Source: CAZMHL01 sp045605445
GTDB lineage: Bacteria; Bacillota; Clostridia; RGIG6154
Assembly (NCBI GenBank): GCA_045605445.1
Contig: JAZUPZ010000032.1
Location: 1 to 64,000 of the forward strand
Length of the DNA stretch: 64,000 nt
Direction: 5' to 3'
The translations under genes were made by a program, and so were the position numbers. Of the stretch, positions 1 to 6,932 are shown one piece after another. Within the stretch, counting starts at the first letter, position 1; every line of letters starts with the position of its first letter. The notes beneath the pieces were generated by a model, which was not told where the DNA came from, did no database searches, and worked only from the letters and a program-made list of their open reading frames with translations.

Positions 1-489
<489 letters not shown>

Positions 490-659
490 CAAAACGTGAG
501 TAAGATAGACTATAGCAGAAATGCTAATTTGTATTATTTGTTTTTAATTGTTTTAAAAAACCAAATCAAAACAATCTGTTTTGATTTGAAAAGGAGAAAC
601 AACGAGGAGATATGAACTAAACATAGTTTAGTGAATAAAAACCGAGTTAGTTTCGACGC

Positions 660-776
<117 letters not shown>

Positions 777-813
777 ACTTCAAGAGGTAGCATAATCTGT
801 TACCTCTTTATAC

Positions 814-889
814 TCCTCAATAGCTCAGTCGGTAGAGCATTCGGCTGTTAACCGAACGGTCGTTGGTTCGAGTCCAACTTGGGGAGCCA
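814..889 (+). tRNA. tRNA-Asn (GTT)
   Basis: A 76-nt cloverleaf. Acceptor strands TCCTCAA and TTGGGGA pair over 7 bp, the anticodon loop reads CTGTTAA with anticodon GTT, the T arm contains GGTTCGAGTCC, and CCA is encoded. First tRNA after 5S, probably transcribed with the rRNA operon. Confidence 0.96.
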
Positions 890-894
890 TATTT

Positions 895-969
895 GGCCCG
901 TTGGTCAAGCGGTTAAGACACCGCCCTTTCACGGCGGTATCACGAGTTCGATTCTCGTACGGGTCACCA
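895..969 (+). tRNA. tRNA-Glu (TTC)
   Basis: A 75-nt cloverleaf with acceptor strands GGCCCGT and ACGGGTC, anticodon TTC in the loop CTTTCAC, T loop TTCGATTC, and encoded CCA. It starts 5 bp after tRNA-Asn. Confidence 0.95.
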
Positions 970-971
970 GA

Positions 972-1008
972 ATAACCTTACTGTACCGTTTGAGTATGGT
1001 AAGGTTAT
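972..1008 (+). other. Hairpin between tRNA-Glu and tRNA-Met
   Basis: ATAACCTTAC (972-981) pairs perfectly with GTAAGGTTAT (999-1008). The following sequence is not a clear U-run, so this is more likely a processing or weak termination structure than a strong terminator. Confidence 0.5.
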
Positions 1009-1032
1009 CCTATTTAACCAATAAATATTTAC

Positions 1033-1109
1033 GGATCTTTAGCTCAGTTGGTTAGAGCTACCGGCTCATAACCGGTTGGTCCGGGGTTCGAGTCCCTGAA
1101 GATCCACCA
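1033..1109 (+). tRNA. tRNA-Met (CAT)
   Basis: A 77-nt cloverleaf with acceptor strands GGATCTT and AAGATCC, anticodon CAT in loop CTCATAA, T arm GGGGTTCGAGTCCC and encoded CCA. The acceptor ends in standard A-U/G-C pairs, so an elongator Met or an Ile2 (lysidine-modified CAT) species is possible; it lacks the C1-A72 mismatch of initiators. Its last 23 bp recur downstream in the hairpin repeats at 1300-1322 and, shortened, at 3374-3388 and 3622-3640. Confidence 0.93.
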
Positions 1110-1149
1110 AAAATAAAAAGTCATCATAAGATGGCTTTTTTATTTTTGG
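1107..1149 (+). terminator. Rho-independent terminator after tRNA-Met
   Basis: The stem starts inside the tRNA CCA end: CCAAAAATAAAAAGTCATC pairs with GATGGCTTTTTTATTTTTGG around an ATAA loop. The same stem core (AAAAAGTCATC..GATGGCTTTTTT) recurs at 6963. Confidence 0.8.
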
Positions 1150-1164
1150 TATATTTTTATAAAG

Positions 1165-1322
1165 AGGGACTCGAATCCGAGAGGGCATTTTTCGTAAAAA
1201 AAGTTGCCGGTGGCAAGTTTTTTAGAAAAATGGTGCGTAGACAGGTACCGAACGGCAAAGCCGTTGGGTCGTCAAGCAGTACGCAAACAAGTTTGCGTGT
1301 CGAGTCCCTGAAGATCCACCAA
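1165..1322 (+). repeat. tRNA-tail hairpin element, copy 1
   Basis: The element opens with AGGGACTCGA (1165-1174) and closes with TCGAGTCCCT plus the rest of the tRNA-Met 3' tail (1300-1322, 23 bp identical to 1088-1110). Between the ends lie nested hairpins: an A/T-rich stem capped by GCC-GGT-GGC, then GGTACCGAA followed by CGGC-AAA-GCCG and TTGGGT, then GCAAAC-AA-GTTTGC. The element has no tRNA body of its own. The same order of hairpins is seen at 3440-3640 with different stem sequences. A short open frame across it is not regarded as a gene. Confidence 0.7.
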
Positions 1323-1368
1323 CAAAACAGAACGATTTAGATGACAATCTAGGTTGTTCTGTTTTTTT
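1321..1368 (+). terminator. Terminator following tRNA-tail element copy 1
   Basis: AACAAAACAGAACGATTTAGAT pairs imperfectly with the complementary arm ending GTTCTGT, followed by seven T. The stem begins directly at the CCA of the tail, as it does behind the genuine tRNA-Met. Confidence 0.75.
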
Positions 1369-1399
1369 ATGAATATTAAAAATTTTTAAAATTTGATTC

Positions 1400-1428
1400 T
1401 TGAAACTTTTTTGAATATTTGCTATAAT
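1400..1428 (+). promoter_or_regulatory. Sigma-A promoter for the 82-aa protein / veg
   Basis: TTGAAA (1400-1405), a 17-bp spacer and TATAAT (1423-1428). A start site near 1435 would leave a leader of about 145 nt before the first gene. Confidence 0.75.
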
Positions 1429-1434
1429 TTATAT

Positions 1435-1581
1435 GTGATTTAATCATCGTGTGAACGTACATATAGCCTGTAAAATCTATCGGCATATCGGTCTTACAAA
1501 CTATAAGTTTCGCTTGTCGGCTCACCGTAATTTACGCACTATTGCTACTGCTGTAGGTAGTGTGTGAAGGAGGTGTTCGAT
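1435..1581 (+). promoter_or_regulatory. Structured 5' leader of the 82-aa protein
   Basis: The untranslated stretch between promoter and start codon holds a strong hairpin CACTATTGCTAC..GTAGGTAGTGTG (about 1536-1564) ending directly before the AAGGAGG ribosome-binding site at 1567-1573. No known riboswitch class was recognised. Its position suggests control of translation start. Confidence 0.4.
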
Positions 1582-1830
1582 GTGAAAAGAGTTCAGGTAG
1601 CTTGTATTCTTCAAACATTAGTATTTCAGCAGAAAGATGATTCTTACTTTTCAAAGGAAAAGAAAATTGCTTTGAACAAAGAAGAAGTTGAAAAGTACAA
1701 GGTATCTTTGGAAAAGAACAAAACAAGATTTCAGATTGTTGAAGAAACTGAACAGCCGGACGGTGCAATTCTTGTTCGTGTTCGTAAGCAGTACAATGAC
1801 AAAACTGATGTCGCTGAATATTTTAACTAA
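1582..1830 (+). CDS. Small conserved-looking protein of unknown function (82 aa)
   Basis: A GTG start at 1582 is preferred because AAGGAGG lies 8 bp upstream; an in-frame GTG at 1564 would place this site inside the gene. The product starts KRVQVACILQTLVF and is rich in Lys and Glu in the middle (SKEKKIALNKEEVEKYK), with a C-terminal stretch DGAILVRVRKQYN. No signal peptide or membrane segment is visible, so it is probably a small cytosolic protein. It has its own promoter and a long leader, and lies 60 bp before veg, separated by a hairpin at 1836-1862. I do not recognise a named family, although the pattern resembles short orphan proteins of Clostridia. Confidence 0.7.
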   Translation: MKRVQVACILQTLVFQQKDDSYFSKEKKIALNKEEVEKYKVSLEKNKTRFQIVEETEQPDGAILVRVRKQYNDKTDVAEYFN

Positions 1831-1835
1831 AAGCG

Positions 1836-1862
1836 TAGCCGTCTGTGTCAAGCAGACGGCTA
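1836..1862 (+). other. Intergenic hairpin before veg
   Basis: TAGCCGTCTG pairs perfectly with CAGACGGCTA around a 7-nt loop. No T-run follows, so it may act as a partial terminator or an mRNA-stabilising structure between the 82-aa gene and veg. Confidence 0.5.
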
Positions 1863-1890
1863 TAGAAATTTAGAACAGGAAGAAAATTAT

Positions 1891-2145
1891 ATGAATACTC
1901 TTTCACTTATTAAATCGCAGGTTATGTATCTGTTTAAAACTAATCCCAAAGTACATATTGATATATCGAGCAGAAGTAATAGAAAACATCTTGCAAATGT
2001 TCCTGCTATTATTACTGCAGTTTATCCTAATATATTTACAGCAAGATTAAAAGAAGATGGAATCGAACGAAAGTACACCTTTCAATATGTGGATTTGCTC
2101 ACACATACTATAGAAATCAAGGAACTTAATAAACTAAATAATTAG
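1891..2145 (+). CDS. veg: Veg family protein
   Basis: An 84-aa product matching the Veg (DUF1021) family: an N-terminal helix SLIKSQVMYLFKTN, then a small beta domain with R-S-N-R-K and the signature AIITAVYPNIFTARL (family form: V..YPS.FvV.L) and FQYVDLLTHTIEI (family form: YSYaDILT.TVEL). In Bacillus subtilis Veg is a small, strongly expressed protein linked to biofilm gene control and spore outgrowth; whether that role holds here is unknown. The start has a weak AGGAAG site about 9 bp upstream. Probably co-transcribed with the preceding orphan gene. Confidence 0.88.
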   Translation: MNTLSLIKSQVMYLFKTNPKVHIDISSRSNRKHLANVPAIITAVYPNIFTARLKEDGIERKYTFQYVDLLTHTIEIKELNKLNN

Positions 2146-2200
2146 TTGGTTTGCACATTATTAAGATAAAAGAGAAATAAAAAATTCTCCTTTTTATCAC

Positions 2201-2229
2201 TTGAAAATTAGCAAAAAATATGATATAAT
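2201..2229 (+). promoter_or_regulatory. Sigma-A promoter for the DUF2798 gene
   Basis: TTGAAA (2201-2206), exactly 17 bp, TATAAT (2224-2229). Transcription should begin near 2236, upstream of the folded leader at 2258-2326. Confidence 0.8.
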
Positions 2230-2257
2230 TTAGAAAAATAAATATAAAACGAAAACG

Positions 2258-2326
2258 ACACATGTTGCACAAATTGTGCGTAAATCTGATTACGGTACAA
2301 AGTTTGTGGACGTGTGTATTTTTTTT
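2258..2326 (+). promoter_or_regulatory. Candidate cis-regulatory RNA (four-way junction with terminator-like end)
   Basis: ACACATGT (2258-2265) pairs with ACGTGTGT (2310-2317), enclosing three small hairpins: GCAC..GTGC, GTAA..TTAC and ACA..TGT. The closing strand runs straight into eight T (2319-2326), so folding of the 60-nt cloverleaf could itself terminate transcription. The DUF2798 ribosome-binding site follows at about 2335. No established riboswitch consensus was recognised. Confidence 0.5.
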
Positions 2327-2346
2327 GGTAAAAAAGGAGTTTTGTT

Positions 2347-2940
2347 ATGCCAAGAAATCAATTTCAAAGAATGGTTTTCGCATTTATTACTGTTGTGATA
2401 ACTGTTCACGCTTATGTTTTTTACAGTCTTTATGTTATTCACGGAAATATGTTCATGCAAATTACAGGTGAAACAGGAGTGCTTGCTGCCATCAATAAAA
2501 TGGGCGGTGTTCCCGTTTGCGGTGCACCAGTTCCAATATGGGCAGTTGTACTTATCGAATTTGTGTTAGCGTACTTACTTGAAAATATTTTAGGTTCGCC
2601 ATTATCTTTCAAACTCGCTTGCAAAAATTTCAATCCGAGAGAAACACACCCTGTATTGTTTGAAACAGCAATCATCTGTGCAACAGTTGGTATTATGTGT
2701 CCGGCTATGAGCTTTATTGCCGCTTTTCTGTATTACAATTATTCCGCAGGATTTAATATGTGGACACTTCTTGCAGAATGGCTCAAACTGATGTGTTACA
2801 ACTTCCCGTTTGCCTTCTTTACACAGCTTTTCTTTATTCAGCCGATTGTGAGAACTGTTTTCAAAGTTATTTTTGCAAAGGATATTAAGGCAAGAAATTC
2901 CATATCTAATCAGACGGAAAAGGTGGAAGCAACTGTATAG
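2347..2940 (+). CDS. DUF2798 family integral membrane protein
   Basis: A 197-aa hydrophobic protein with about four membrane segments arranged as two related halves, as in tandem DUF2798 proteins. Typical features are the N-terminal QRMVFAFITVVITVHAYVFY segment, the polar NFNPRETHPV loop after the second segment, the ICPxMS-like sequence GIMCPAMSFIAAF in the third segment and YNFPFAFFTQLFFIQPIVR in the last. Function is unknown for the family. The start ATG has AAAGGAG 9 bp upstream. The gene is monocistronic, with its own promoter, a folded leader with a U-run, and a terminator at 2971. Confidence 0.8.
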   Translation: MPRNQFQRMVFAFITVVITVHAYVFYSLYVIHGNMFMQITGETGVLAAINKMGGVPVCGAPVPIWAVVLIEFVLAYLLENILGSPLSFKLACKNFNPRETHPVLFETAIICATVGIMCPAMSFIAAFLYYNYSAGFNMWTLLAEWLKLMCYNFPFAFFTQLFFIQPIVRTVFKVIFAKDIKARNSISNQTEKVEATV

Positions 2941-2945
2941 AATGT

Positions 2946-2971
2946 GGCATCTAAACCATTCGGCTCTTCCA
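2946..2971 (+). repeat. 26-bp 3'-end motif, copy 1
   Basis: The sequence begins GGCATCTAAACC and ends CGGCTCTTCCA. It recurs at 6511-6536 with one substitution and in degraded form at 6933-6958. In all three places it directly precedes a rho-independent terminator. Confidence 0.65.
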
Positions 2972-3009
2972 AAATAAAAATCCTGTCGAAAGATAGGATT
3001 TTTATTTTG
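2971..3009 (+). terminator. Terminator of the DUF2798 gene
   Basis: AAAATAAAAATCCT pairs with AGGATTTTTATTTT, giving a 14-bp stem whose 3' arm is the T-rich tract. Confidence 0.8.
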
Positions 3010-3210
3010 TATTATTCATTTTTCATTATTCAATATTCATCATTCATTAAATGCGACAGGATTTTTTAATGAATAATGAATGATGAAACCGCTTCGCTGA
3101 TGAATAATTAATAATTGTGGAAGTTTTGCTTACGCAAAACATTGAATTGTAATATGCTTTAATATAAAATGGTACCAATGCAAAAATACGTCTGCATCTA
3201 TTATGTACAC
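3010..3210. repeat. AT-rich spacer with inverted ATTATTCATxATTCA repeats
   Basis: Many short copies of ATTATTCA and its complement TGAATAAT lie on both sides of short GC-rich hairpins (ACCGCTTCGCTG; GTTTTGCTTACGCAAAAC). Related sequence occurs at 48595-48625. This looks like a degenerate non-autonomous repeat; no gene is seen. Confidence 0.5.
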
Positions 3211-3214
3211 GAAA

Positions 3215-3255
3215 GCCAACACAAAGACGCCAAAAGGCGTCTTTTTTGCGTTGGC
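3215..3255 (+). terminator. Terminator-like hairpin before tRNA-tail element copy 2
   Basis: GCCAACACAAAGACGCC pairs with GGCGTCTTTTTTGCGTTGGC around AAAA; the 3' arm contains six T. It opens with CCAAC, like the terminators that follow the tRNA tails. Confidence 0.65.
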
Positions 3256-3388
3256 AGATTTTTTTTACTGTCGTAAAAACGGCTTCAAACTTCGCAAGGT
3301 GTTGCTCGTTTTCAGCTCGCAGGGACTCTCGGACTGCAAAACAATTCACCGGATTGTTTTGCTACGCCCTCGTCTGAAGATCCACCAA
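3256..3388 (+). repeat. tRNA-tail hairpin element, copy 2
   Basis: Hairpin-rich sequence with AGGGACTCTCGG near 3322, the stem GCAAAACAAT..ATTGTTTTGC (3338-3363) and a final 15-bp copy of the tRNA-Met tail, CTGAAGATCCACCAA (3374-3388). It is the most diverged of the copies that keep the tail. Confidence 0.55.
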
Positions 3389-3425
3389 CGATAATACCAC
3401 CCTTTTGGGTGGTATTTTTCGTTGG
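3385..3425 (+). terminator. Terminator following tRNA-tail element copy 2
   Basis: CCAACGATAATACCACCC pairs with GGGTGGTATTTTTCGTTGG around TTTT. The stem again starts in the tail CCA. Confidence 0.75.
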
Positions 3426-3439
3426 GGATTATAATTAAA

Positions 3440-3640
3440 AGGGACTCGAACCCGAGAGGGGCGATGATTGCCGGTGGCAATCGTTTATCGCCGACCGAGT
3501 CGGCAGACGAGACTCAGCGTTAAGAAAACGATTGATAATCTTTTTTAGCAAAAGTTGCGAAGTCCGGTACCGAAACGCAAAGCGTTTGGGTGGACGAGCA
3601 GGGAAGGCGCGAAGCGACTGTGTCCCTGAAGATCCACCAA
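3440..3640 (+). repeat. tRNA-tail hairpin element, copy 3
   Basis: Opens with AGGGACTCGAACCCGAGAGG and ends with GTCCCTGAAGATCCACCAA (3622-3640, 19 bp of the tRNA-Met tail). It keeps the layout of copy 1: a stem capped by GCC-GGT-GGC (here GGCGAT..ATCGCC), GGTACCGAA, a small stem ACGC-AAA-GCGT where copy 1 has CGGC-AAA-GCCG, then TTGGGT. The paired changes indicate that base pairing is conserved rather than sequence. Confidence 0.7.
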
Positions 3641-3685
3641 AACAGAAAAGACACCAAAAAGGTGTCTTTTCTGTTTTGCTTTTTA
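3638..3685 (+). terminator. Terminator following tRNA-tail element copy 3
   Basis: CAAAACAGAAAAGACACC pairs perfectly with GGTGTCTTTTCTGTTTTG around AAAAA, followed by CTTTTT. Confidence 0.8.
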
Positions 3686-3743
3686 GATTGCACACGAACC
3701 AACGCATTAAATCGGAGAATAGCCGCATATGCGGCGTTAACCA

Positions 3744-3848
3744 AAGGGAACCGAGCCTGAGCGCTGCCAGTGGCAGATGAAGCGAAAACTAATTGGCACC
3801 GCGGTCGAAAAACTTAAGCGTTAGCGAAAAAAGTTTTTTGGGTACCGC
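3744..3848 (+). repeat. Degenerate hairpin element, copy 4 (no tRNA tail)
   Basis: AGGGAACCGAGCCTGAG matches the opening of copy 3 with changes. It is followed by GCC-AGT-GGC, then GGCACCG, a stem AAAAACTT..AAGTTTTTT and GGGTACC. The layout matches copies 1 and 3, but no tRNA-Met tail is found at its end. Sequence up to 3900 shows nothing else recognisable. Confidence 0.5.
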
Positions 3849-3902
3849 AAGGAGAAGCATGTTAATCATGATGTCACAGGTATCAGGTCAAGTATTAGGA
3901 GC

Positions 3903-3938
3903 AAAAAGAAGTGCTACATAAATGTGTACCATTTCTTT
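3903..3938. terminator. Weak bidirectional terminator after the DeoR gene
   Basis: AAAAAGAA at 3903 and TTCTTTTT at about 3930 enclose an imperfect stem with ACAT/ATGT. On the minus strand this places a U-rich end just after the DeoR stop codon. Confidence 0.4.
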
Positions 3939-4646
3939 TTATTCCTCATCTGACTCATTTATAATAACTGTTACATCATTAACGTGGCAGATATTATACA
4001 TGTATTTTGTGTTCTTTTTACTGCTATCACACAAATAGAAAATTTTATCAGAATTTTTCATCATAGCTTTTTTTATTGCTGCTTCCTCAACAGATGAATC
4101 TGTGATGTATCCATCTTCCATATAGCCTCGGCTCGAAAAAAAGAATATATCTGCGTTTATATTAGATATAAATTTTTCGGCTTCATTTCCAACATAGGCA
4201 ATTGAATGTAGAAGAAGCAAACCACCTGTGCAATAGTTTTTTATGTTTTCTTCTCCAAGGCGTATTGATGTTTTTGGACTGTTTGTAATCACGATTATAT
4301 CAGAATACTGCTTTAAAAACGGGATAATATGTGCAACAGTTGAAGAAGCATCAAGAAAAATGACGTCACCATTATTTATATATTCGGCAGCTTTATTTGC
4401 AATAATTTTTTTTGAGAGATTATTCTGGTCTTCCCTTAGCATTAAAGGAATTTCACTTTCAGATGTTTGCCTTAGAATTACTCCACCGTGGGTGCGAAGA
4501 ACAAGCCCCTGATTTTCAAGATGAGTTAAATCACGGCGGATGGTGGGTGCACTTACATATAACAGTTCCGACAATTTCGAAACACTTATACTTTTGTATT
4601 TCTCTAAAGCATTTAATATTTCTGCATACCGTTCAAGATTGTACAT
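3939..4646 (-). CDS. DeoR/GlpR-family transcriptional regulator
   Basis: A 235-aa product starting MYNLERYAEILNAL. The N-terminal winged helix-turn-helix (about 1-57) has the family pattern ISVSKLSELLYVSAPTIRRDLTHLENQG followed by the wing RTHGGV. The C-terminal sugar-phosphate sensor domain shows IFLDASSTVAHIIPFL and IIVITNS, as in DeoRC proteins. An upstream in-frame TTG at 4736 lacks a ribosome-binding site, so ATG 4646 (with GTAGG 7 bp upstream) is preferred. It is divergent from the dehydrogenase-epimerase pair, so it probably represses that operon and itself, with a sugar phosphate as inducer (inference). Confidence 0.88.
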   Translation of the reverse strand: MYNLERYAEILNALEKYKSISVSKLSELLYVSAPTIRRDLTHLENQGLVLRTHGGVILRQTSESEIPLMLREDQNNLSKKIIANKAAEYINNGDVIFLDASSTVAHIIPFLKQYSDIIVITNSPKTSIRLGEENIKNYCTGGLLLLHSIAYVGNEAEKFISNINADIFFFSSRGYMEDGYITDSSVEEAAIKKAMMKNSDKIFYLCDSSKKNTKYMYNICHVNDVTVIINESDEE

Positions 4647-4658
4647 ATCATAACCTAC

Positions 4659-4748
4659 TTTCGTTTTGTTTCTATTGGTTTCATAAATGCGCATAAGATG
4701 TGATTGATTATCAATTTTAACGCCATATATTTTCAAATGTTTTCGTTT
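4659..4748. promoter_or_regulatory. Divergent control region with two TTTCGTTT boxes
   Basis: TTTCGTTT occurs at 4659-4666 and 4741-4748 in the same orientation, 82 bp apart. This matches the TTTCRTTT core known for AgaR-type DeoR regulators. The second copy abuts TATAAT at 4753-4758, a likely -10 for the dehydrogenase operon. Confidence 0.45.
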
Positions 4749-4771
4749 ATATTATAATAACATAACAGATA

Positions 4772-5800
4772 ATGAAAGTAAAGGTGAAAAATGTGAGAAA
4801 AACGACAAAATCCGCAAATTTACACGCGATAAACGATTTGCGATACGAGGATACATATATAGAGAAAATTGATGAAACACAGGTGCTTGTGAAAGTGAAA
4901 AGCTGCGGTATATGCGGAAGCGACATTGGGAGAGTATATACAAAGGGTACATACAAATTTCCAACAGTGATTGGGCATGAATTTTCTGGTGTGGTAGAAT
5001 ACGACCCTTTGGGAGAATTTACCGATAAAAAGGTTGTAGTTTTTCCGCTTTTACCTTGTTTTAAATGCGAAAGCTGTAAAGAGGGAAGCTATGCAACGTG
5101 TGAAAACTATGATTACTACGGCTCTCGCAGAAATGGCGGTATGACAGAATATCTTGTTGTAAATAGATGGAATCTTCTTATTCTGCCCGATGCGTTGGAG
5201 TTTGATGAGGGTGCAATGTGCGAGCCTGTTTCGGTAGCACGCCATGCGATTTTAAAGCTCGACATTCAAAAAGGAGATAATATATTTATTTCAGGTGCGG
5301 GTCCTATCGGGATTGTTGCAGCACAGTGGGCAAAAATGTTTGGTGCAGAAAATGTTTATTTTTCTGACATAGATGAAAGAAAAATTGAATTTGCACAAAT
5401 GCTTGGGTTTAAGAAATATGAAAAAGGCATATTGATAGATTGTGCATTAGAGGGAACAGGATACAGCGATGCGCTTTCTTTTTGTCTTGAATATGTTAAA
5501 TCGCACGGAAAAGTTGTTTTTATGGGTAATCCTGCAGGAGAAATGCGTTTGAGTCAGAATACATACTGGCACATTTTAAGGAAAGAATTAAAGATATCGG
5601 GAACATGGAATTCTTCGTATAATGATTTTGAAAACGACTGGAAGGAAAGCTTAAAAGCTATGGCAGAGAAAAAAATAAACGTTAAACCTCTTATTACCAA
5701 GAGATTTCCTCTTTCGCAGTGCAATGATGCTTTTGAAATGATGAAGAATAAAACCGAATTCTATAACAAGGTTATTTTATATATGAATGAGGAGAAATAA
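4772..5800 (+). CDS. Zinc-dependent polyol-phosphate dehydrogenase (galactitol-1-phosphate 5-dehydrogenase-like)
   Basis: A 342-aa medium-chain dehydrogenase. Catalytic zinc ligands are Cys45 (SCGICGSD) and His69-Glu70 (IGHEF); the structural zinc loop has Cys96, 99, 102 and 110. The nucleotide-binding motif GAGPIG starts near residue 175. The sequence GTWNSS and the short GatD-like length favour a polyol or polyol-phosphate substrate over alcohol. Start is uncertain: ATG 4772 has a poor ribosome site, whereas GTG 4793 has AAAGGTG 6 bp upstream and would give 335 aa. The gene is 3 bp from the epimerase gene and divergent from the DeoR regulator, pointing to a polyol-phosphate to ketose-phosphate route (inference). 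Confidence 0.85.
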   Translation: MKVKVKNVRKTTKSANLHAINDLRYEDTYIEKIDETQVLVKVKSCGICGSDIGRVYTKGTYKFPTVIGHEFSGVVEYDPLGEFTDKKVVVFPLLPCFKCESCKEGSYATCENYDYYGSRRNGGMTEYLVVNRWNLLILPDALEFDEGAMCEPVSVARHAILKLDIQKGDNIFISGAGPIGIVAAQWAKMFGAENVYFSDIDERKIEFAQMLGFKKYEKGILIDCALEGTGYSDALSFCLEYVKSHGKVVFMGNPAGEMRLSQNTYWHILRKELKISGTWNSSYNDFENDWKESLKAMAEKKINVKPLITKRFPLSQCNDAFEMMKNKTEFYNKVILYMNEEK

Positions 5801-5803
5801 ACA

Positions 5804-6466
5804 ATGAATAAAAAGATAGCGCCATCAATTATGTGTGTTGATTTTTTAGAATTGCAAAAATACATAGATACTTTTGAAAAAAATGATATAGACCTGATGC
5901 ATCTTGATATTATGGATGGTTGTTTTGTGTCGAATTACACGCTGGGTACAGATTTTGTAAAAGCAATAAAAAAGAATACCAAAATACCGCTTGACATTCA
6001 TTTAATGATAGAAGAGCCTGAAAAAAAGCTTGACTGGTTTGAATTCGGAGAGGGAGATTATATTTCCGTTCATTACGAGGCAACCAGGCATTTAAACAGG
6101 GCAATAACTGCAATTAAGGAGAGAGGGGCAAAAGTGATGGTTGCAATAAATCCCGCAACTCCGCTGTGCGTACTTGATGATGTACTTGATGATATAGATG
6201 CAGTTCTTGTAATGACGGTTAACCCTGGATTCGCAGGACAGAAATTAGTTCAGTCAACATTAAAGAAAATAAAAAAATTGCGTGAGAGCCTTGATGAAAA
6301 AGGATATACAAATATAGAAATTGAAGTTGACGGAAATGTGAACTTTGAAAATGCTGAACTTATGAGTAAGGCAGGGGCTAATATTTTCGTTGCAGGATCA
6401 TCAAGCGTTTTTATGAAAGGTTTTGAAATTGAGGAAAATATCAAAAGGTTGAGAAATGCAATTTGA
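5804..6466 (+). CDS. Ribulose-phosphate 3-epimerase family protein (AlsE-like)
   Basis: A 220-aa TIM-barrel epimerase with HLDIMDG (about 33-39; metal and catalytic Asp), DIHLMI, VMTVNPGFAGQ and the C-terminal IEVDGNV. It interconverts D-ketose phosphates at C3. SNYTLG replaces the usual PNITIG, and IAPSIMCVDFLEL resembles allulose-6-phosphate epimerase (AlsE) more than housekeeping Rpe, so a hexulose- or unusual pentulose-phosphate role is likely. It lies 3 bp after the dehydrogenase gene and is translated from an AGGAG site inside the end of that gene. Confidence 0.85.
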   Translation: MNKKIAPSIMCVDFLELQKYIDTFEKNDIDLMHLDIMDGCFVSNYTLGTDFVKAIKKNTKIPLDIHLMIEEPEKKLDWFEFGEGDYISVHYEATRHLNRAITAIKERGAKVMVAINPATPLCVLDDVLDDIDAVLVMTVNPGFAGQKLVQSTLKKIKKLRESLDEKGYTNIEIEVDGNVNFENAELMSKAGANIFVAGSSSVFMKGFEIEENIKRLRNAI

Positions 6467-6510
6467 ATATAATAAAAAATGAATATCTTGGAGGGCATTG
6501 AAAAACAATT

Positions 6511-6536
6511 GGCATCTAAACCGTTCGGCTCTTCCA
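6511..6536 (+). repeat. 26-bp 3'-end motif, copy 2
   Basis: Same as the motif at 2946 except G for A at position 13. It lies 45 bp after the epimerase stop codon and just before a terminator. Confidence 0.65.
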
Positions 6537-6540
6537 AATG

Positions 6541-6598
6541 AACAGACACCTTATTTTGAACTATGAATGTTCGAATAAAGATGTCTGTTTTTATTTTT
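6541..6598 (+). terminator. Terminator of the dehydrogenase-epimerase operon
   Basis: AACAGACA(CC)TTATT..AATAAAGATGTCTGTT forms a long stem with an internal GAAC..GTTC part, followed by TTTTATTTTT. The stretch 6599-6708 holds nothing recognisable. Confidence 0.7.
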
Positions 6599-6708
6599 GG
6601 CAGCAGAAATAAAGGCTTTGTCAGCATTTGAAAAGAAAAAAACTAATGCTACACGAAAACCATTTTGTGTTATAAAATGATATTTTTTGTACAAATCCTT
6701 CTAATTGA

Positions 6709-6906
6709 CTACCCCTGTTCGATTAAACCGTCTTGTTTTTGACTTAAATAGTGGTAATAATCGTCTTCTGCCTTATTAGGTGTACGATATCGTAAATATT
6801 TGTGAGGTCTTTTTTCGTTATAGGAAATTATATATTCACCTAAAGATCTTCGCAAATGTTTTTCAGATTTATAATTTGTTCTATACAATTCTTCTTGCTT
6901 ATACAA
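6709..6906 (-). pseudogene. IS3-family (IS150-like) transposase remnant
   Basis: A 65-codon frame encodes only the C-terminus of an IS3-family OrfB integrase: EELYRTNYKSEKHLRRSLGEYI followed by the signature YNEKRPHKYLRYRTPNKAE. The DDE Asp residues and the rest of the transposase are absent. The 5' end is cut at about 6907, where sequence changes to AT-rich DNA and a degraded copy of the 26-bp motif. It marks a past insertion and decay. Confidence 0.85.
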
Positions 6907-6932
6907 GCAATATATAATGGTAATTATTAAAC

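Noticed and set aside
1131..1340. A 69-codon frame across the tRNA-tail element
   Set aside because: It lies wholly in a hairpin repeat and terminator, has no ribosome site and would encode the tRNA tail.
1107..3848. Could the repeated tails be a CRISPR array or integron attC sites?
   Set aside because: Spacing is irregular (213 bp, 2 kb, 250 bp), there are no uniform repeats or cas genes, and no integrase or attC core (GTTRRRY) is present.
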